NCBI GenBank assembly: GCA_964352715.1
Contig: CAYGSU010000017.1
Span: forward strand, 1 to 57,743
DNA from: JAVKBW01 sp964352715
GTDB lineage: Bacteria; Pseudomonadota; Alphaproteobacteria; UBA8366; Aestuariispiraceae
Length of the DNA: 57,743 nt
Direction of reading: 5' to 3'
The translations under genes were made by a program, and so were the position numbers. Below are positions 8,529 through 16,634 of this stretch, piece by piece; within the stretch, counting starts at the first letter, position 1, and each line of letters opens with the position of its first letter. The notes under the pieces are model-generated. The model made no database searches, was not told the DNA's origin, and saw only the letters and a program-made list of their open reading frames with translations.

Positions 8529-10045
8529 GTAACGAAAAATCCGATCTGGTGATTGTCTATCATCGTGAACCCTACGAAGAAGTCATGGAAAACGGCGTGC
8601 TGGTGCGGCGAGAGAACAAGAGCCCTAACGGAATCGTGCCGACCCTGAAAAGTTTCTTCGGTCATGTCGACCAGGGGTCCTGGATTGCCTGGAAGCAGGC
8701 GGAAGACCCCAGCGCGCCTGATTTCGAGCGCATTGTTGAAATCTCCGATGACTATGGCGACTACAGGGTTTCCCGCCTGACGCTGTCGCCGGAACAGGTC
8801 CGCAGCTTTTATCATGTGACGTCCAAGGAAGCGCTCTGGCCTGTCCTGCATGCGTTCCGTGAACGCTACAATTACGATCCCGTTGACTGGCCAACTTTCC
8901 GAGAAGTCAACTATGCCTTTGCCCAGGCGGCCGCGCAGGAAGCGAGCGACGGTGCAACGATCTGGGTGCATGACTATAATCTGTGGCTCGTGCCGGAATA
9001 TCTCCGTCAGATGAAGCCCGACGCAAAAATCGGTTTCTTCCATCACACCCCGTTCCCCGGCCCTGATATCTTCAATGCTTTGCCCTGGCGCAGAGAAATC
9101 GTCAGTTCGCTGTTGCAGTGCGATGTTGTCGGATTCCATATTCCCAGGTATGCGCAAAACTTTGCTGCAGTTTGCGAAAGCATGTTCGACATCGATGCCG
9201 TCGAGCGCATCAAAGTCGAGTCTGCCGATGCTCAAATTCGTCCAGCTCTGTCCGAATTGAAGACGCCGGTCGCGCTGACCTACGAGGGCCGCCGCGTCCG
9301 CATTGTCGCAACGCCAGTGGGTATCGATGTCGATTTCGTCGAGGACCGTGTCAATTCCAGCGAAACAAATGATCTGGAAAAGCGTATCGCGGCCGAACTG
9401 GCGGGGAAACGCCTGCTGCTGTCGGTTTCGCGGACAGACTATACCAAAGGCGGTGCCGAACTGCTCAACGCCTATGAACGACTGCTCGAACGCCGCCCGG
9501 AACTGCACGGCGAGGTGCGGTTGATGCTTGTTTCGGTGTCATCGAATTCGGGCATGGCTGTATACGAACAGGTGCAGCAGGAAATCGAAGGTCTGGCAGG
9601 GCGCATCAATGCAACCTTCGCAACATTCAACTGGCAGCCCGTGCATCTGATGTCGACGCCGGTCCCGTTTCAGGAACTTGCGGCATTTTACGGACAGGCG
9701 GATGTCTGCTGGATCACGCCTTTGGCCGATGGCCTTAACCTTGTCGCCAAGGAATTCGTCGCTGCCCGCACGGATGGCGGTGGTGCGCTTGTCCTGTCGG
9801 AATTCGCCGGGGTGTCCGTCGAACTGCCGCATGCGGTTCTGTGCAATCCGTTTTCCACCCGGGCCATGGATCACGCAATCGATCAGGCGCTCGACATGCC
9901 GGAAGATGAACGCCGACAGCGGATGAGTGCAATGCGCGAAGTGGTTCGCAACCACACGATCGCGGACTGGGCGGACGATCTGCGCGCGGCAATTGCGGAA
10001 CCAGCCCTTGGATTACAGGATAAAGCGCAAAAGAAGGTCGCGTGA
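8525..10045 (+). CDS. ggpS: Glucosylglycerol-phosphate synthase
   Basis: A family 20 glycosyltransferase of 506 residues that joins ADP-glucose to glycerol-3-phosphate to make the osmolyte precursor glucosylglycerol-phosphate. It follows the GgpS rather than the OtsA pattern: YHREPYEEV near the N-terminus, SPNGIVPTLKSFF, WVHDYNLWLVPEY, FFHHTPFPGPDIF, YTKGGAELLNAYERLLERRP, and the nucleotide-sugar motif DGLNLVAKE. Length matches cyanobacterial GgpS (about 500). The start is GTG with GGAG 8 bases upstream and a 4-base overlap with the phosphatase gene. It ends the operon, 12 bases from the convergent SDR gene. Confidence 0.9.
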   Translation: MSNEKSDLVIVYHREPYEEVMENGVLVRRENKSPNGIVPTLKSFFGHVDQGSWIAWKQAEDPSAPDFERIVEISDDYGDYRVSRLTLSPEQVRSFYHVTSKEALWPVLHAFRERYNYDPVDWPTFREVNYAFAQAAAQEASDGATIWVHDYNLWLVPEYLRQMKPDAKIGFFHHTPFPGPDIFNALPWRREIVSSLLQCDVVGFHIPRYAQNFAAVCESMFDIDAVERIKVESADAQIRPALSELKTPVALTYEGRRVRIVATPVGIDVDFVEDRVNSSETNDLEKRIAAELAGKRLLLSVSRTDYTKGGAELLNAYERLLERRPELHGEVRLMLVSVSSNSGMAVYEQVQQEIEGLAGRINATFATFNWQPVHLMSTPVPFQELAAFYGQADVCWITPLADGLNLVAKEFVAARTDGGGALVLSEFAGVSVELPHAVLCNPFSTRAMDHAIDQALDMPEDERRQRMSAMREVVRNHTIADWADDLRAAIAEPALGLQDKAQKKVA

Positions 10046-10057
10046 TACCGAAACACG

Positions 10058-10897
10058 TTAGGCTGACGATTTAGCCGGTCGGCCGGTCGACGGGTTTTCG
10101 CTGTTCCGGACGGTTTGTTCGATCCGGCTGAAATGCCTGTCCAGCAGTCCCGGCAGGAACGTCTGTACCAGTAAGGCGATCCGTTCGACCCATCCGGGAT
10201 ACAGCGTGCTGCGGCCGGCGAGTGCACCCTTCCATATCCAGTGCGCAACCGTTTCCGGTGTGTCGAATGTCATGCCCATCGGACCGGCCAGCTTTTCGAA
10301 TGACTTTGCCGCCGGGGTTCTGGTGGCGCGCGGTGCAGCATACGTCACGCCGATCCCGTCTGCCTTCAATTCACGTCGCAGACCGTTCGACAGGCCGCGC
10401 AGGGCGTACTTGCTGGCAGAATACAGGGCGAATTGCGGAAATGCGATATCACCGAACATGGATCCGATATTGACAATCCGTCCCGCACCGGCCCGGCGCA
10501 GCAACGGAATCGCCTCGCGGATCAGGCAGGCCGGGGCCAGCACGTTGACCGCGAAAAGGTCGGTCATCGCCTGATCGTCCAGCGCCTGAAACGGGCCGAC
10601 TGCAACGCGGCCGGCATTGTTGACGAGAAAATCCAGGCGCCCGAACCGGTCTTCGATCTGCGCCAGAATATTCGCGCGGTCGGACCGGTCCGTCAGGTCA
10701 GCCGGAAGCGTCAGAACCGTATTCTGCGGATCGATCATCAAGGCCGTTTCGTTCAACTTGTCGCCGCGACGGCCGACCAGCACGACGGCAAGCCCGCGCG
10801 AAGACGCCTCAATTGCAAGAGCCCGGCCGATGCCGCTGCCGGCGCCGGTAATCAACGCCACTTTCACATCATGCTGCATGGCGCTTGTCTCACGCAT
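10058..10897 (-). CDS. Short-chain dehydrogenase/reductase
   Basis: A classical SDR of 279 residues with the cofactor motif TGAGSGIGRA (about 17-26), NNAG in LVNNAGRVAV, the catalytic Ser in NIGSMFGD and the YSASK catalytic pair. The C-terminal 70 residues (APRATRTPAAKSFEKLAG onward) resemble SDRs acting on lipids or long-chain substrates, and a hydrophobic stretch near residue 245 (IALLVQTFLPGLL) could touch membranes. It is the last gene of the DUF6134-to-SDR operon and overlaps the haem-oxygenase-like gene by 8 bases. It probably reduces or oxidises the product of that pathway; the substrate is unknown. A second ATG lies at 10879. Confidence 0.85.
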   Translation of the reverse strand: MRETSAMQHDVKVALITGAGSGIGRALAIEASSRGLAVVLVGRRGDKLNETALMIDPQNTVLTLPADLTDRSDRANILAQIEDRFGRLDFLVNNAGRVAVGPFQALDDQAMTDLFAVNVLAPACLIREAIPLLRRAGAGRIVNIGSMFGDIAFPQFALYSASKYALRGLSNGLRRELKADGIGVTYAAPRATRTPAAKSFEKLAGPMGMTFDTPETVAHWIWKGALAGRSTLYPGWVERIALLVQTFLPGLLDRHFSRIEQTVRNSENPSTGRPAKSSA

Positions 10898-11573
10898 TTG
10901 TCAGGCTGCGGAATACATCGCCGAACAGGCGGTACATCAGGCGCGCCGTATCGATCACGAAGGGTTCCGCTTCGTGCGGCAAACCGTTGACCAGTTGTTC
11001 AAAGAACCGGACATGGTCCCTATCAAGCCCGCCATGGGACCGCAGATAGGAAAAACCGGGTGTCATGGTGTCCGCTTCCTCGACCAGGGTGGCCTTGCCG
11101 ATTGAAACCGCGATTCCTTTCGCTGCGCTGTCGGCCAGGGCGACTGACATTCCTTCCAGCACATGCACCATGCCAAGCAGGGCATAAGGGCTGATCCGGT
11201 CGATGGCGTAGTAGGCATATCCGACCATAATGCGGGTTGCGGCGTTGCCGTCACCTGCCGCCACGCGATCAGGGTCACCGCCGAGCGCTGCGATGTCGTC
11301 GAGAATCCATTGTTCGTGGCCTCGCTCTTCCTCCAGGTAGTCCAGCAACGCCTTGCTGTACCGGTCGTCGCTGCTGCCGCATCGGGAAAGGGCTGCACCC
11401 ATCAGCGGGCAGGTGTGGCGCACATGGTGATACGCCTGTTCCAGATAACGCAGGTAAAGCGAAAGGTCGACGCGGCCCTGGATTGCGTCCCGGATCACCG
11501 GAATCTGCTGGAACGCAGCCCGGTCTGGTGCGGTTTCTGCGACCAGCCTGTCGTAGAGAAATGGCGATGTCAT
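10890..11573 (-). CDS. Haem-oxygenase-like metalloenzyme (TenA/PqqC/UndA-type fold)
   Basis: A 227-residue all-helical protein of the iron-containing redox enzyme (HDO-like) group. Likely metal-ligand segments are LEEERGHEQWILDDI (about 81-95), HVLEGMSVAL (about 131-140) and LDRDHVRFFEQL (about 180-191), giving the Glu/His/Asp spacing seen in enzymes that use a di-iron cofactor. Such proteins oxidise or decarboxylate fatty or amino acids, and some are annotated as TenA regulators. It sits between an AMP-forming ligase and an SDR, which suggests an oxygen-dependent step on an activated acid. No nucleic-acid-binding motif is present, so the TenA regulator label would mislead. Confidence 0.75.
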   Translation of the reverse strand: MTSPFLYDRLVAETAPDRAAFQQIPVIRDAIQGRVDLSLYLRYLEQAYHHVRHTCPLMGAALSRCGSSDDRYSKALLDYLEEERGHEQWILDDIAALGGDPDRVAAGDGNAATRIMVGYAYYAIDRISPYALLGMVHVLEGMSVALADSAAKGIAVSIGKATLVEEADTMTPGFSYLRSHGGLDRDHVRFFEQLVNGLPHEAEPFVIDTARLMYRLFGDVFRSLTNA

Positions 11574-11594
11574 GGGTGAATTTACCTTGTTGTG

Positions 11595-13064
11595 TCAGGT
11601 TGTGGCTTTTTCCGGCACGCTATCGGTTTCGCGTGATAAAGGTATGGTCCGCAGGCTCTGTCCGGCGATGTTCAGACAAGCCTGTTCCGGCAGCGCATAG
11701 TCGGGCAGACCGTCGAACAGGGCATGCAGGTCGTCGGCGAGCATGATGTCGGTTTTATCGGAGACCACATTCACCATGTCGGTCGCGACCTGCAGGGTGA
11801 TGCAAATCGCGCGCTTCTCATTCAAGGATGCTCGCGCATTGACGATCCAGTCTGCCGACAGCGTCAGGCTTTCAATCCATTCCGGCGAAACATTACGGCC
11901 ATTCGGCAGGATCATGAGACGGTCGAGCCGACCGAAGACGGTAATCCGGCCATCCGGGTCGATCCGGCCGACGTCGCCGGTGCGCCATACCCGGTCTGGT
12001 ATGTCGTCACGGCCCAGATAGCCGGTCATCACGCCGGGGCTGCGGACCATAATTTGCCCGTCCTCGATCCAGACCTCCGTATTCGGCAAGGGCCGCCCGG
12101 ATGGCGGCACCTCACCTGGCGCTGTCAGCGCCGAAGGTCCGACTTCAAGCGACACCACCGAACAGCACTCTGAAAGCCCGTATCCGAAACGTACCGGCAG
12201 GCCGATACGACGCGCTGTATCAAGAACCGGTGCGGATACCGGTGCGCCGCCGACGGCAACAAGCCGCAGCGAGACCGGTGGACGCCAGTTCCGGCTTTCT
12301 GCATAGGTCAGCAGGGCTTCAAGCTGTCGCGGCACCAGAATGGTGGTTGTCGGGTTCGAGGCATCCAGGGCCTCTGCCAGAACACGGCCATCACCGGTCA
12401 GGGACGCCATGATGGCGTCACCCGCAAAATCGATTTCCGCGCCTGTAACAATCGGCACGAACTGTCCGGCGATCTGTTCCAGCAGCAGCGCCGGCGGCAA
12501 GAGGCAAAGATGGCGATCACTGGGACGAGCCTGCGCGACCTCGGCAATGCCGCTTATTGCGTGGCTCAGTTGCCGGTCACCATGGCGCACACCCTTGGGC
12601 CGGCCTGTCGTACCGGACGTATAGATGATCCGCTCTGCACCGCCTTTATACGATGGCAACAGCGGATGGCGGCCAAAGGCGGAAAAGGCGATGTCATCAC
12701 AGATATGTACGACATTCCTGATCCCATCAACGCGCAGATCGGCATCAGATGCGCAGACATTTATGATCATGTCTGCGCCGGCGTCTTTCACAACATGCTG
12801 TATTTGTTCGGGAGAAAAGAAAAACGGCACCGGTACGAGGCGTCTGCCGAGCAACGTGACCGCTAGGTCGGTGGCGATCCATGTCGCGCTGGGTTGCCCC
12901 GTCAATGCGATGGTCCGCGCGCTTTCCGGAATGATATCGGTAAGAAAATCGACAGCGGCCAAAACCTCGCGGTAACTGACAGTTCGGCCGTTGAGGGTTC
13001 GGATGGCGGCCCTGTCAGGTGATTTCATCGCGTGTGCCGTCAGTGAATTGAAAACACTATACAT
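11595..13064 (-). CDS. AMP-forming acyl/aryl ligase (ANL superfamily)
   Basis: A 489-residue adenylating enzyme with the AMP-binding loop YTSGTTGRPKGVRHG (about 150-164), the Gly-Tyr-Gly-x-Ser-Glu adenine segment (FGYGLSECCSVVS) and the hinge WRTGDVGRIDPDGRITVFGRLDR. It would activate a carboxylic acid as acyl-AMP. Unusually, the C-terminal A10 motif that normally ends in a catalytic Gly-Lys is not recognisable; the tail reads LRTIPLSRETDSVPEK. It may act with a partner rather than make a CoA ester alone. It overlaps the thermostable-hemolysin-family gene by 8 bases and lies 21 bases before the HDO gene. The acid substrate is unknown. Confidence 0.85.
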   Translation of the reverse strand: MYSVFNSLTAHAMKSPDRAAIRTLNGRTVSYREVLAAVDFLTDIIPESARTIALTGQPSATWIATDLAVTLLGRRLVPVPFFFSPEQIQHVVKDAGADMIINVCASDADLRVDGIRNVVHICDDIAFSAFGRHPLLPSYKGGAERIIYTSGTTGRPKGVRHGDRQLSHAISGIAEVAQARPSDRHLCLLPPALLLEQIAGQFVPIVTGAEIDFAGDAIMASLTGDGRVLAEALDASNPTTTILVPRQLEALLTYAESRNWRPPVSLRLVAVGGAPVSAPVLDTARRIGLPVRFGYGLSECCSVVSLEVGPSALTAPGEVPPSGRPLPNTEVWIEDGQIMVRSPGVMTGYLGRDDIPDRVWRTGDVGRIDPDGRITVFGRLDRLMILPNGRNVSPEWIESLTLSADWIVNARASLNEKRAICITLQVATDMVNVVSDKTDIMLADDLHALFDGLPDYALPEQACLNIAGQSLRTIPLSRETDSVPEKATT

Positions 13065-13650
13065 GCTGAGGTCTCGTTACCGGTGCCGGAAAGCAGGTAT
13101 CGGCGGTTATTGGCCGCAGGCCGGATGCCGGGCCGGCGATGGCGCAGACCCTTGGATCGGTCGAATAGTAGCTACCCCAGAGTGTGGCATTGGCGATCCG
13201 TGCGCTGTCTGCAGCGGCCAGATCGAAAACCGGCGCCTTGATCCGTTGTAGCGCCAGACGAAGCTGCCGTGTCGCCGTGAACAGCCCCCAGGTCATCTGG
13301 CGCAGGGTAGCTTCCGCCATGATGAAATTGAGCAGTTGCAGAACATAACCGCTTCTGACCGCAGCAAGCGTGGTCACCTCAAGCACCGTGTTCCGGTCAG
13401 GCAGCAGGCCGGAAGCAACCGCTATCGCATGTTCGACGGGGTCATCGATATAGGCTTCCGAGAAGAACCCGGTAACCGCATCGCGCAGACCGGCGGCGCA
13501 GACCGGTAGCTGGTCCGAGTCAAAAACGGCCGCCATGCGGTCAGGAAAAAATTCTATCCAGGCGCCGTACCGGTCGAAATAGACCGTACGGACCATGTCT
13601 TCGACGGCGGACCGGTCGGGTTCATCGCGTGTGATGATTCTTGTCTGCAT
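13057..13650 (-). CDS. Thermostable-hemolysin-family protein (GNAT/LuxI-like fold suspected)
   Basis: A 197-residue protein matching the T_hemolysin family, named for a Vibrio delta-VPH protein. Diagnostic parts are VRTVYFDRYGAWIEFFPD near the N-terminus, FFSEAYIDDPVEHAIA in the middle and GSYYSTDPRVCAI near the C-terminus. The pattern LEVTTLAAVRSGYVLQLLNF followed by a helix resembles acyl transfer folds such as autoinducer synthases, so I doubt a pore-forming role. There is no signal peptide. The ATG at 13650 is preferred because AAGG lies 7 bases upstream; 12 extra codons reach back to 13686. It leads the catalytic part of the operon right after the sensor kinase. Confidence 0.72.
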   Translation of the reverse strand: MQTRIITRDEPDRSAVEDMVRTVYFDRYGAWIEFFPDRMAAVFDSDQLPVCAAGLRDAVTGFFSEAYIDDPVEHAIAVASGLLPDRNTVLEVTTLAAVRSGYVLQLLNFIMAEATLRQMTWGLFTATRQLRLALQRIKAPVFDLAAADSARIANATLWGSYYSTDPRVCAIAGPASGLRPITADTCFPAPVTRPQHV

Positions 13651-13743
13651 GTCGTGGCCTTGCTGCTGTGGTGCACGCTGGACCATCGCAGCCGGGGCTT
13701 ACGCGTACCTTACCTGATGAAATTTCTCGGAAACGGCCGGTTT

Positions 13744-15120
13744 TCAGCCGTTATTGGCGAAGGCCAGCCGGAAGATCGTTCCGCCGCCCGGGCGGGCGAG
13801 AACCGAAATGTCGGCGTTGTGGGCGGTAGCAATGCGGGCGACAATTGAAAGGCCAAGGCCCGCGCCTACCGTGTTCGACCGGTCCTTTCGCCAGAACCGT
13901 GAAAACAGATGCTCCCGGTCCTCCGGCGCGATGCCGGGGCCGCGGTCCATGATGCTGACAGAAGGCGGGTTCGCCGTTACCTCAATCAGCACGTCTTCCC
14001 CCTTCGGTGTAAACCGCAAGGCGTTTTCGACAAGGTTGCGAATGGCGACTTCAAGCGCATCCGGGTCGCCCTTCACCACGACGCTCCCGGTTTCCTCAAG
14101 GGCGATCGAGCGTCCTTGTCTTAAGGCTTTTGGCGCCAGAAATTCAGCGACATGCCGGCAAACCTGCACCAGATCGGCCCGTTCATTGTGGTCGAGCCTC
14201 AGGGAATCGACCTGCGCCAGCTTCAGCAACTGGGAAACCACCCGTTCCAGATTGTCGAGGTCGAACCGCAGGTCCACCGCTTTTTCTGTATCGAGCAGCT
14301 CGAGATGGGCGCGCAACAGGGCAATCGGCGTCCGCATTTCATGTGCCGCATCGGCGGTGAATCGCCGCTGGATTCTGAACCCGTCTTCCACCCGGTCCAG
14401 CGCGATGTTGATTGCCTCGACCAGCGGGCGGACTTCGGAAGGAAGCGGCAGCGGATCCAGCCGGCGGTCAAGTGTACTCGGCCCGATCTCGCCGGCCTGT
14501 TCGGAAACTTTCGTCAGCGGTGACAGTGCCGACCGCAAGGTGACGAAGGTGACCACCAGAATGGCGGCAAATACCAGAACAACGACCCACAGATATTCGT
14601 CCAGCAGTTCATCGAGCAGCGTATCGGCCAGAACGTCGTAGTGTTCCGCGCTTTGCGAAACCTGGATCGTGATGTCGCCGTTGAACTGGCTTGGCGTGAA
14701 ACTCGCCCCGTATATCGCCGCGCCGGAAACCGGGTCGTTGAGTGAAAAAAATCGTGCGGTATCGGAAACAGAAAAGCGGCCGGCTTCGAGCGGCGTATCC
14801 AGCCCGGGCGAGGCAGCAAGCAACTTGCCGTTTGCGTCAAGCACGGTGAACCGGGGCGCCTTGTCGATCACCGGGTCATAAGCGGCTTCCAGAGACTCCG
14901 GAAGATTTACGGTCACGCTACCGTCTGCGGCAATTTCCAGATGACTGATAATGTCTTTCGCCTGGCCACTCAATGACCGGTCGCGCATGACGTCGATATG
15001 GCTGGAAAACTCGTAGAACAGAAGCGCCGATGCGGCGGCGATGCCCAGCAGCATCGTGCAGCCCATCCGCCAGAAAACGGCGGCAAACAGAGAATCTTCC
15101 GTTTTGCTGATCCACCTCAT
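13744..15120 (-). CDS. Sensor histidine kinase (QseC/PmrB type)
   Basis: A 458-residue membrane kinase. Helices at about 13-36 and 178-195 flank a periplasmic domain of about 140 residues; a HAMP-like linker follows (about 196-248). The H-box is DAAHEMRTPIALLRAHLELL with His260 as the phosphorylated residue, and the ATPase domain carries IRNLVENALRFTP, MDRGPGIAPEDREHLFSRFW and GAGLGLSIVARIA. It overlaps the response regulator by 4 bases and is followed after about 90 bases by the thermostable-hemolysin-family gene on the same strand. The pair probably controls that pathway. The periplasmic signal is unknown. Confidence 0.88.
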   Translation of the reverse strand: MRWISKTEDSLFAAVFWRMGCTMLLGIAAASALLFYEFSSHIDVMRDRSLSGQAKDIISHLEIAADGSVTVNLPESLEAAYDPVIDKAPRFTVLDANGKLLAASPGLDTPLEAGRFSVSDTARFFSLNDPVSGAAIYGASFTPSQFNGDITIQVSQSAEHYDVLADTLLDELLDEYLWVVVLVFAAILVVTFVTLRSALSPLTKVSEQAGEIGPSTLDRRLDPLPLPSEVRPLVEAINIALDRVEDGFRIQRRFTADAAHEMRTPIALLRAHLELLDTEKAVDLRFDLDNLERVVSQLLKLAQVDSLRLDHNERADLVQVCRHVAEFLAPKALRQGRSIALEETGSVVVKGDPDALEVAIRNLVENALRFTPKGEDVLIEVTANPPSVSIMDRGPGIAPEDREHLFSRFWRKDRSNTVGAGLGLSIVARIATAHNADISVLARPGGGTIFRLAFANNG

Positions 15121-15785
15121 GACTGAAGCAGATACCCGATGCCTCGCAGCGTGTGAATAGTGACAGTCGCGCCGGCGGTTTCCAGGCTCTTGCGAAGGCG
15201 GTGCAGGCCGACTTCGAGACTGTTTCGGCTGCCTTCATCTTCGAAACCGTAAAGGGCTTCTTCCAGCCAGTCCTTGCTGACCACGCGGCCCGCCCGGCGC
15301 ATCAGATGTTCGAGGATTTCAAGTTCGCGCCGGGTCAGTGTCAGCGGTTTTCCATCGACCGTCAGATCGCGGGCGACCGTGTCCAGCTCAAGGTTTCCCG
15401 CTTGCAGGCGAACGCCCAGAACCGCGCCGGGTCGTCGCATCAGTGCCTTGAGGCGGGCGCTGAGTTCTTCCATGTCGAACGGTTTCAGAAGATAATCGTC
15501 GGCCCCGCTGTTAAGCCCTTCGACCCGGTCCTTCAATCCGTCGCGCGCTGTCAGGATAAGAATAGGCGTTGCGGTTCCATGGCTTCGGCAATCGCGCAGA
15601 ACGTCCAGTCCATCGCCGTCCGGCAGCCCGAGATCGAGAACTACCGCGTCATAGTTCAGGTTTTCAATTGCCGATGCGCCGTCCCGTGCCGTCATGAAGC
15701 GGTCGACCGTCATGCCATCGCCGGTGAGGCCCGCCGCGATATGTTCGGCAAGCTGCCTGTTGTCTTCGATCAGCAGGATTCTCAT
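15117..15785 (-). CDS. OmpR/PhoB-family response regulator
   Basis: A 222-residue regulator with receiver residues Glu7/Asp8, phospho-acceptor Asp51 in VVLDLGLPDGDG, a conserved Thr in LTARDGLKDRVEG and Lys in DDYLLKPFD. The winged-helix Trans_reg_C domain (about 125-220) carries LTRRELEILEHLMRRAGRVV and the recognition-helix region SRNSLEVGLHRLRKSL. This matches the QseB/PmrA subgroup, which binds 11-bp-spaced direct repeats. A matching repeat lies at 16604-16621, upstream of the operon. It precedes and overlaps the kinase gene and follows the DUF6134 gene by 49 bases. Confidence 0.9.
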   Translation of the reverse strand: MRILLIEDNRQLAEHIAAGLTGDGMTVDRFMTARDGASAIENLNYDAVVLDLGLPDGDGLDVLRDCRSHGTATPILILTARDGLKDRVEGLNSGADDYLLKPFDMEELSARLKALMRRPGAVLGVRLQAGNLELDTVARDLTVDGKPLTLTRRELEILEHLMRRAGRVVSKDWLEEALYGFEDEGSRNSLEVGLHRLRKSLETAGATVTIHTLRGIGYLLQS

Positions 15786-15834
15786 GCCATTCTCAATTGC
15801 TTACCGATCAGCGGCGACGGTACGCCAAGACACC

Positions 15835-16524
15835 TTAATGCAGAATGTAGGTGATCTCGGAGCCGTCGTCGCCCAAAAACCGGATGCCGGCAAGAACGCC
15901 GTCCGGTGTATACCAGAGATCCCGTTCAAGATCGCCGCTGACCCGAAAATGCTGGGCGCTGATCTTTTCGTCATGTGCGTCGATCGATTCCATCCCGAGC
16001 GACGAAACCGTGACCGCCATTTCCGTTCCATCGAGCGTGTTCAGCAGAATGCTGGAGGACTGCAACGACGGGTTCCAAAGACTGGCCGGAACGATGGTGG
16101 CGGGGCTTTCATGCGTGCCGGCGCTGCCGTTGACGTTCAGCCGGTCACCGTCGCGCTGCACAGTCACAGCCTTTGCGGTGCCGTCGTCGTCGGTGGAACT
16201 CGTCAGCGATACCAGTTTGCCGTCGCGCCAGGTTTCGTGGCCTTCATGGGTGAACCGGTACAGGGTGATATCGACCAGCGGCAGGGCGACACGGACATTG
16301 GTGGCGATTTCCACGCTCATGGTCGATTCATCGCCGGAGAACCGGATCGTGTGGGTGCCGATCTCGCTGCCGTCACGAAAAACGGTGAAGCTGAGTATGT
16401 TGGTGTCGGGCACGCCCGGGTCGCTTGCCGCGCGACCAGGCTGGACGCCGATAGACAGGATTGTGCAAAAAACGCCGATCAGCGCGAAGGCGAGACCTAT
16501 CCGTTTTCCGATTACGGTTTTCAT
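15835..16524 (-). CDS. DUF6134 family exported protein
   Basis: A 229-residue protein with a signal peptide (MKTVIGKRIGLAFALIGVF, cleavage near residue 32 after GRAAS). The mature part follows the DUF6134 pattern: LSFTVFRDGSEIGTHTIRF, then LPLVDITLYRFTHEGHETWR and LVSLTSSTDDDG. The family is a periplasmic or secreted beta-rich domain of unknown function. It is the first gene of the operon that continues through the two-component system to the SDR, which suggests it senses, carries or processes the molecule handled by the pathway. A direct repeat that could bind the regulator lies about 80 bases upstream. Confidence 0.7.
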   Translation of the reverse strand: MKTVIGKRIGLAFALIGVFCTILSIGVQPGRAASDPGVPDTNILSFTVFRDGSEIGTHTIRFSGDESTMSVEIATNVRVALPLVDITLYRFTHEGHETWRDGKLVSLTSSTDDDGTAKAVTVQRDGDRLNVNGSAGTHESPATIVPASLWNPSLQSSSILLNTLDGTEMAVTVSSLGMESIDAHDEKISAQHFRVSGDLERDLWYTPDGVLAGIRFLGDDGSEITYILH

Positions 16525-16603
16525 GAACGCTGACTTTCCGATGATTCCGGCCGCGCGCCGGGCTGTTGGCGGCGACTTCCGGCGCGGACTATCGGTGTTG
16601 CTG

Positions 16604-16621
16604 CTTACGGTAAACTTACGG
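16604..16621. promoter_or_regulatory. Direct repeat, candidate response-regulator site
   Basis: CTTACGG occurs at 16604-16610 and again at 16615-16621, one helical turn (11 bp) apart. It lies about 80 bases upstream of the DUF6134 start on the minus strand. OmpR/PhoB-type regulators of the PmrA/QseB subgroup bind direct repeats with this period, so autoregulation by the regulator at 15117-15785 is likely. Confidence 0.5.
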
Positions 16622-16634
16622 CGGTCGCGGCGCG

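Noticed and set aside
10890..11573. TenA-type transcriptional regulator
   Set aside because: The protein has no DNA-binding motif and has the metal-ligand pattern of haem-oxygenase-like oxidases. The name is a historical mislabel for this fold.
13754..14641. Long open frame on the plus strand across the sensor kinase gene
   Set aside because: It is antisense to clear kinase motifs and its translation is Arg/Ser-rich without domain features. It is a shadow of the real gene.
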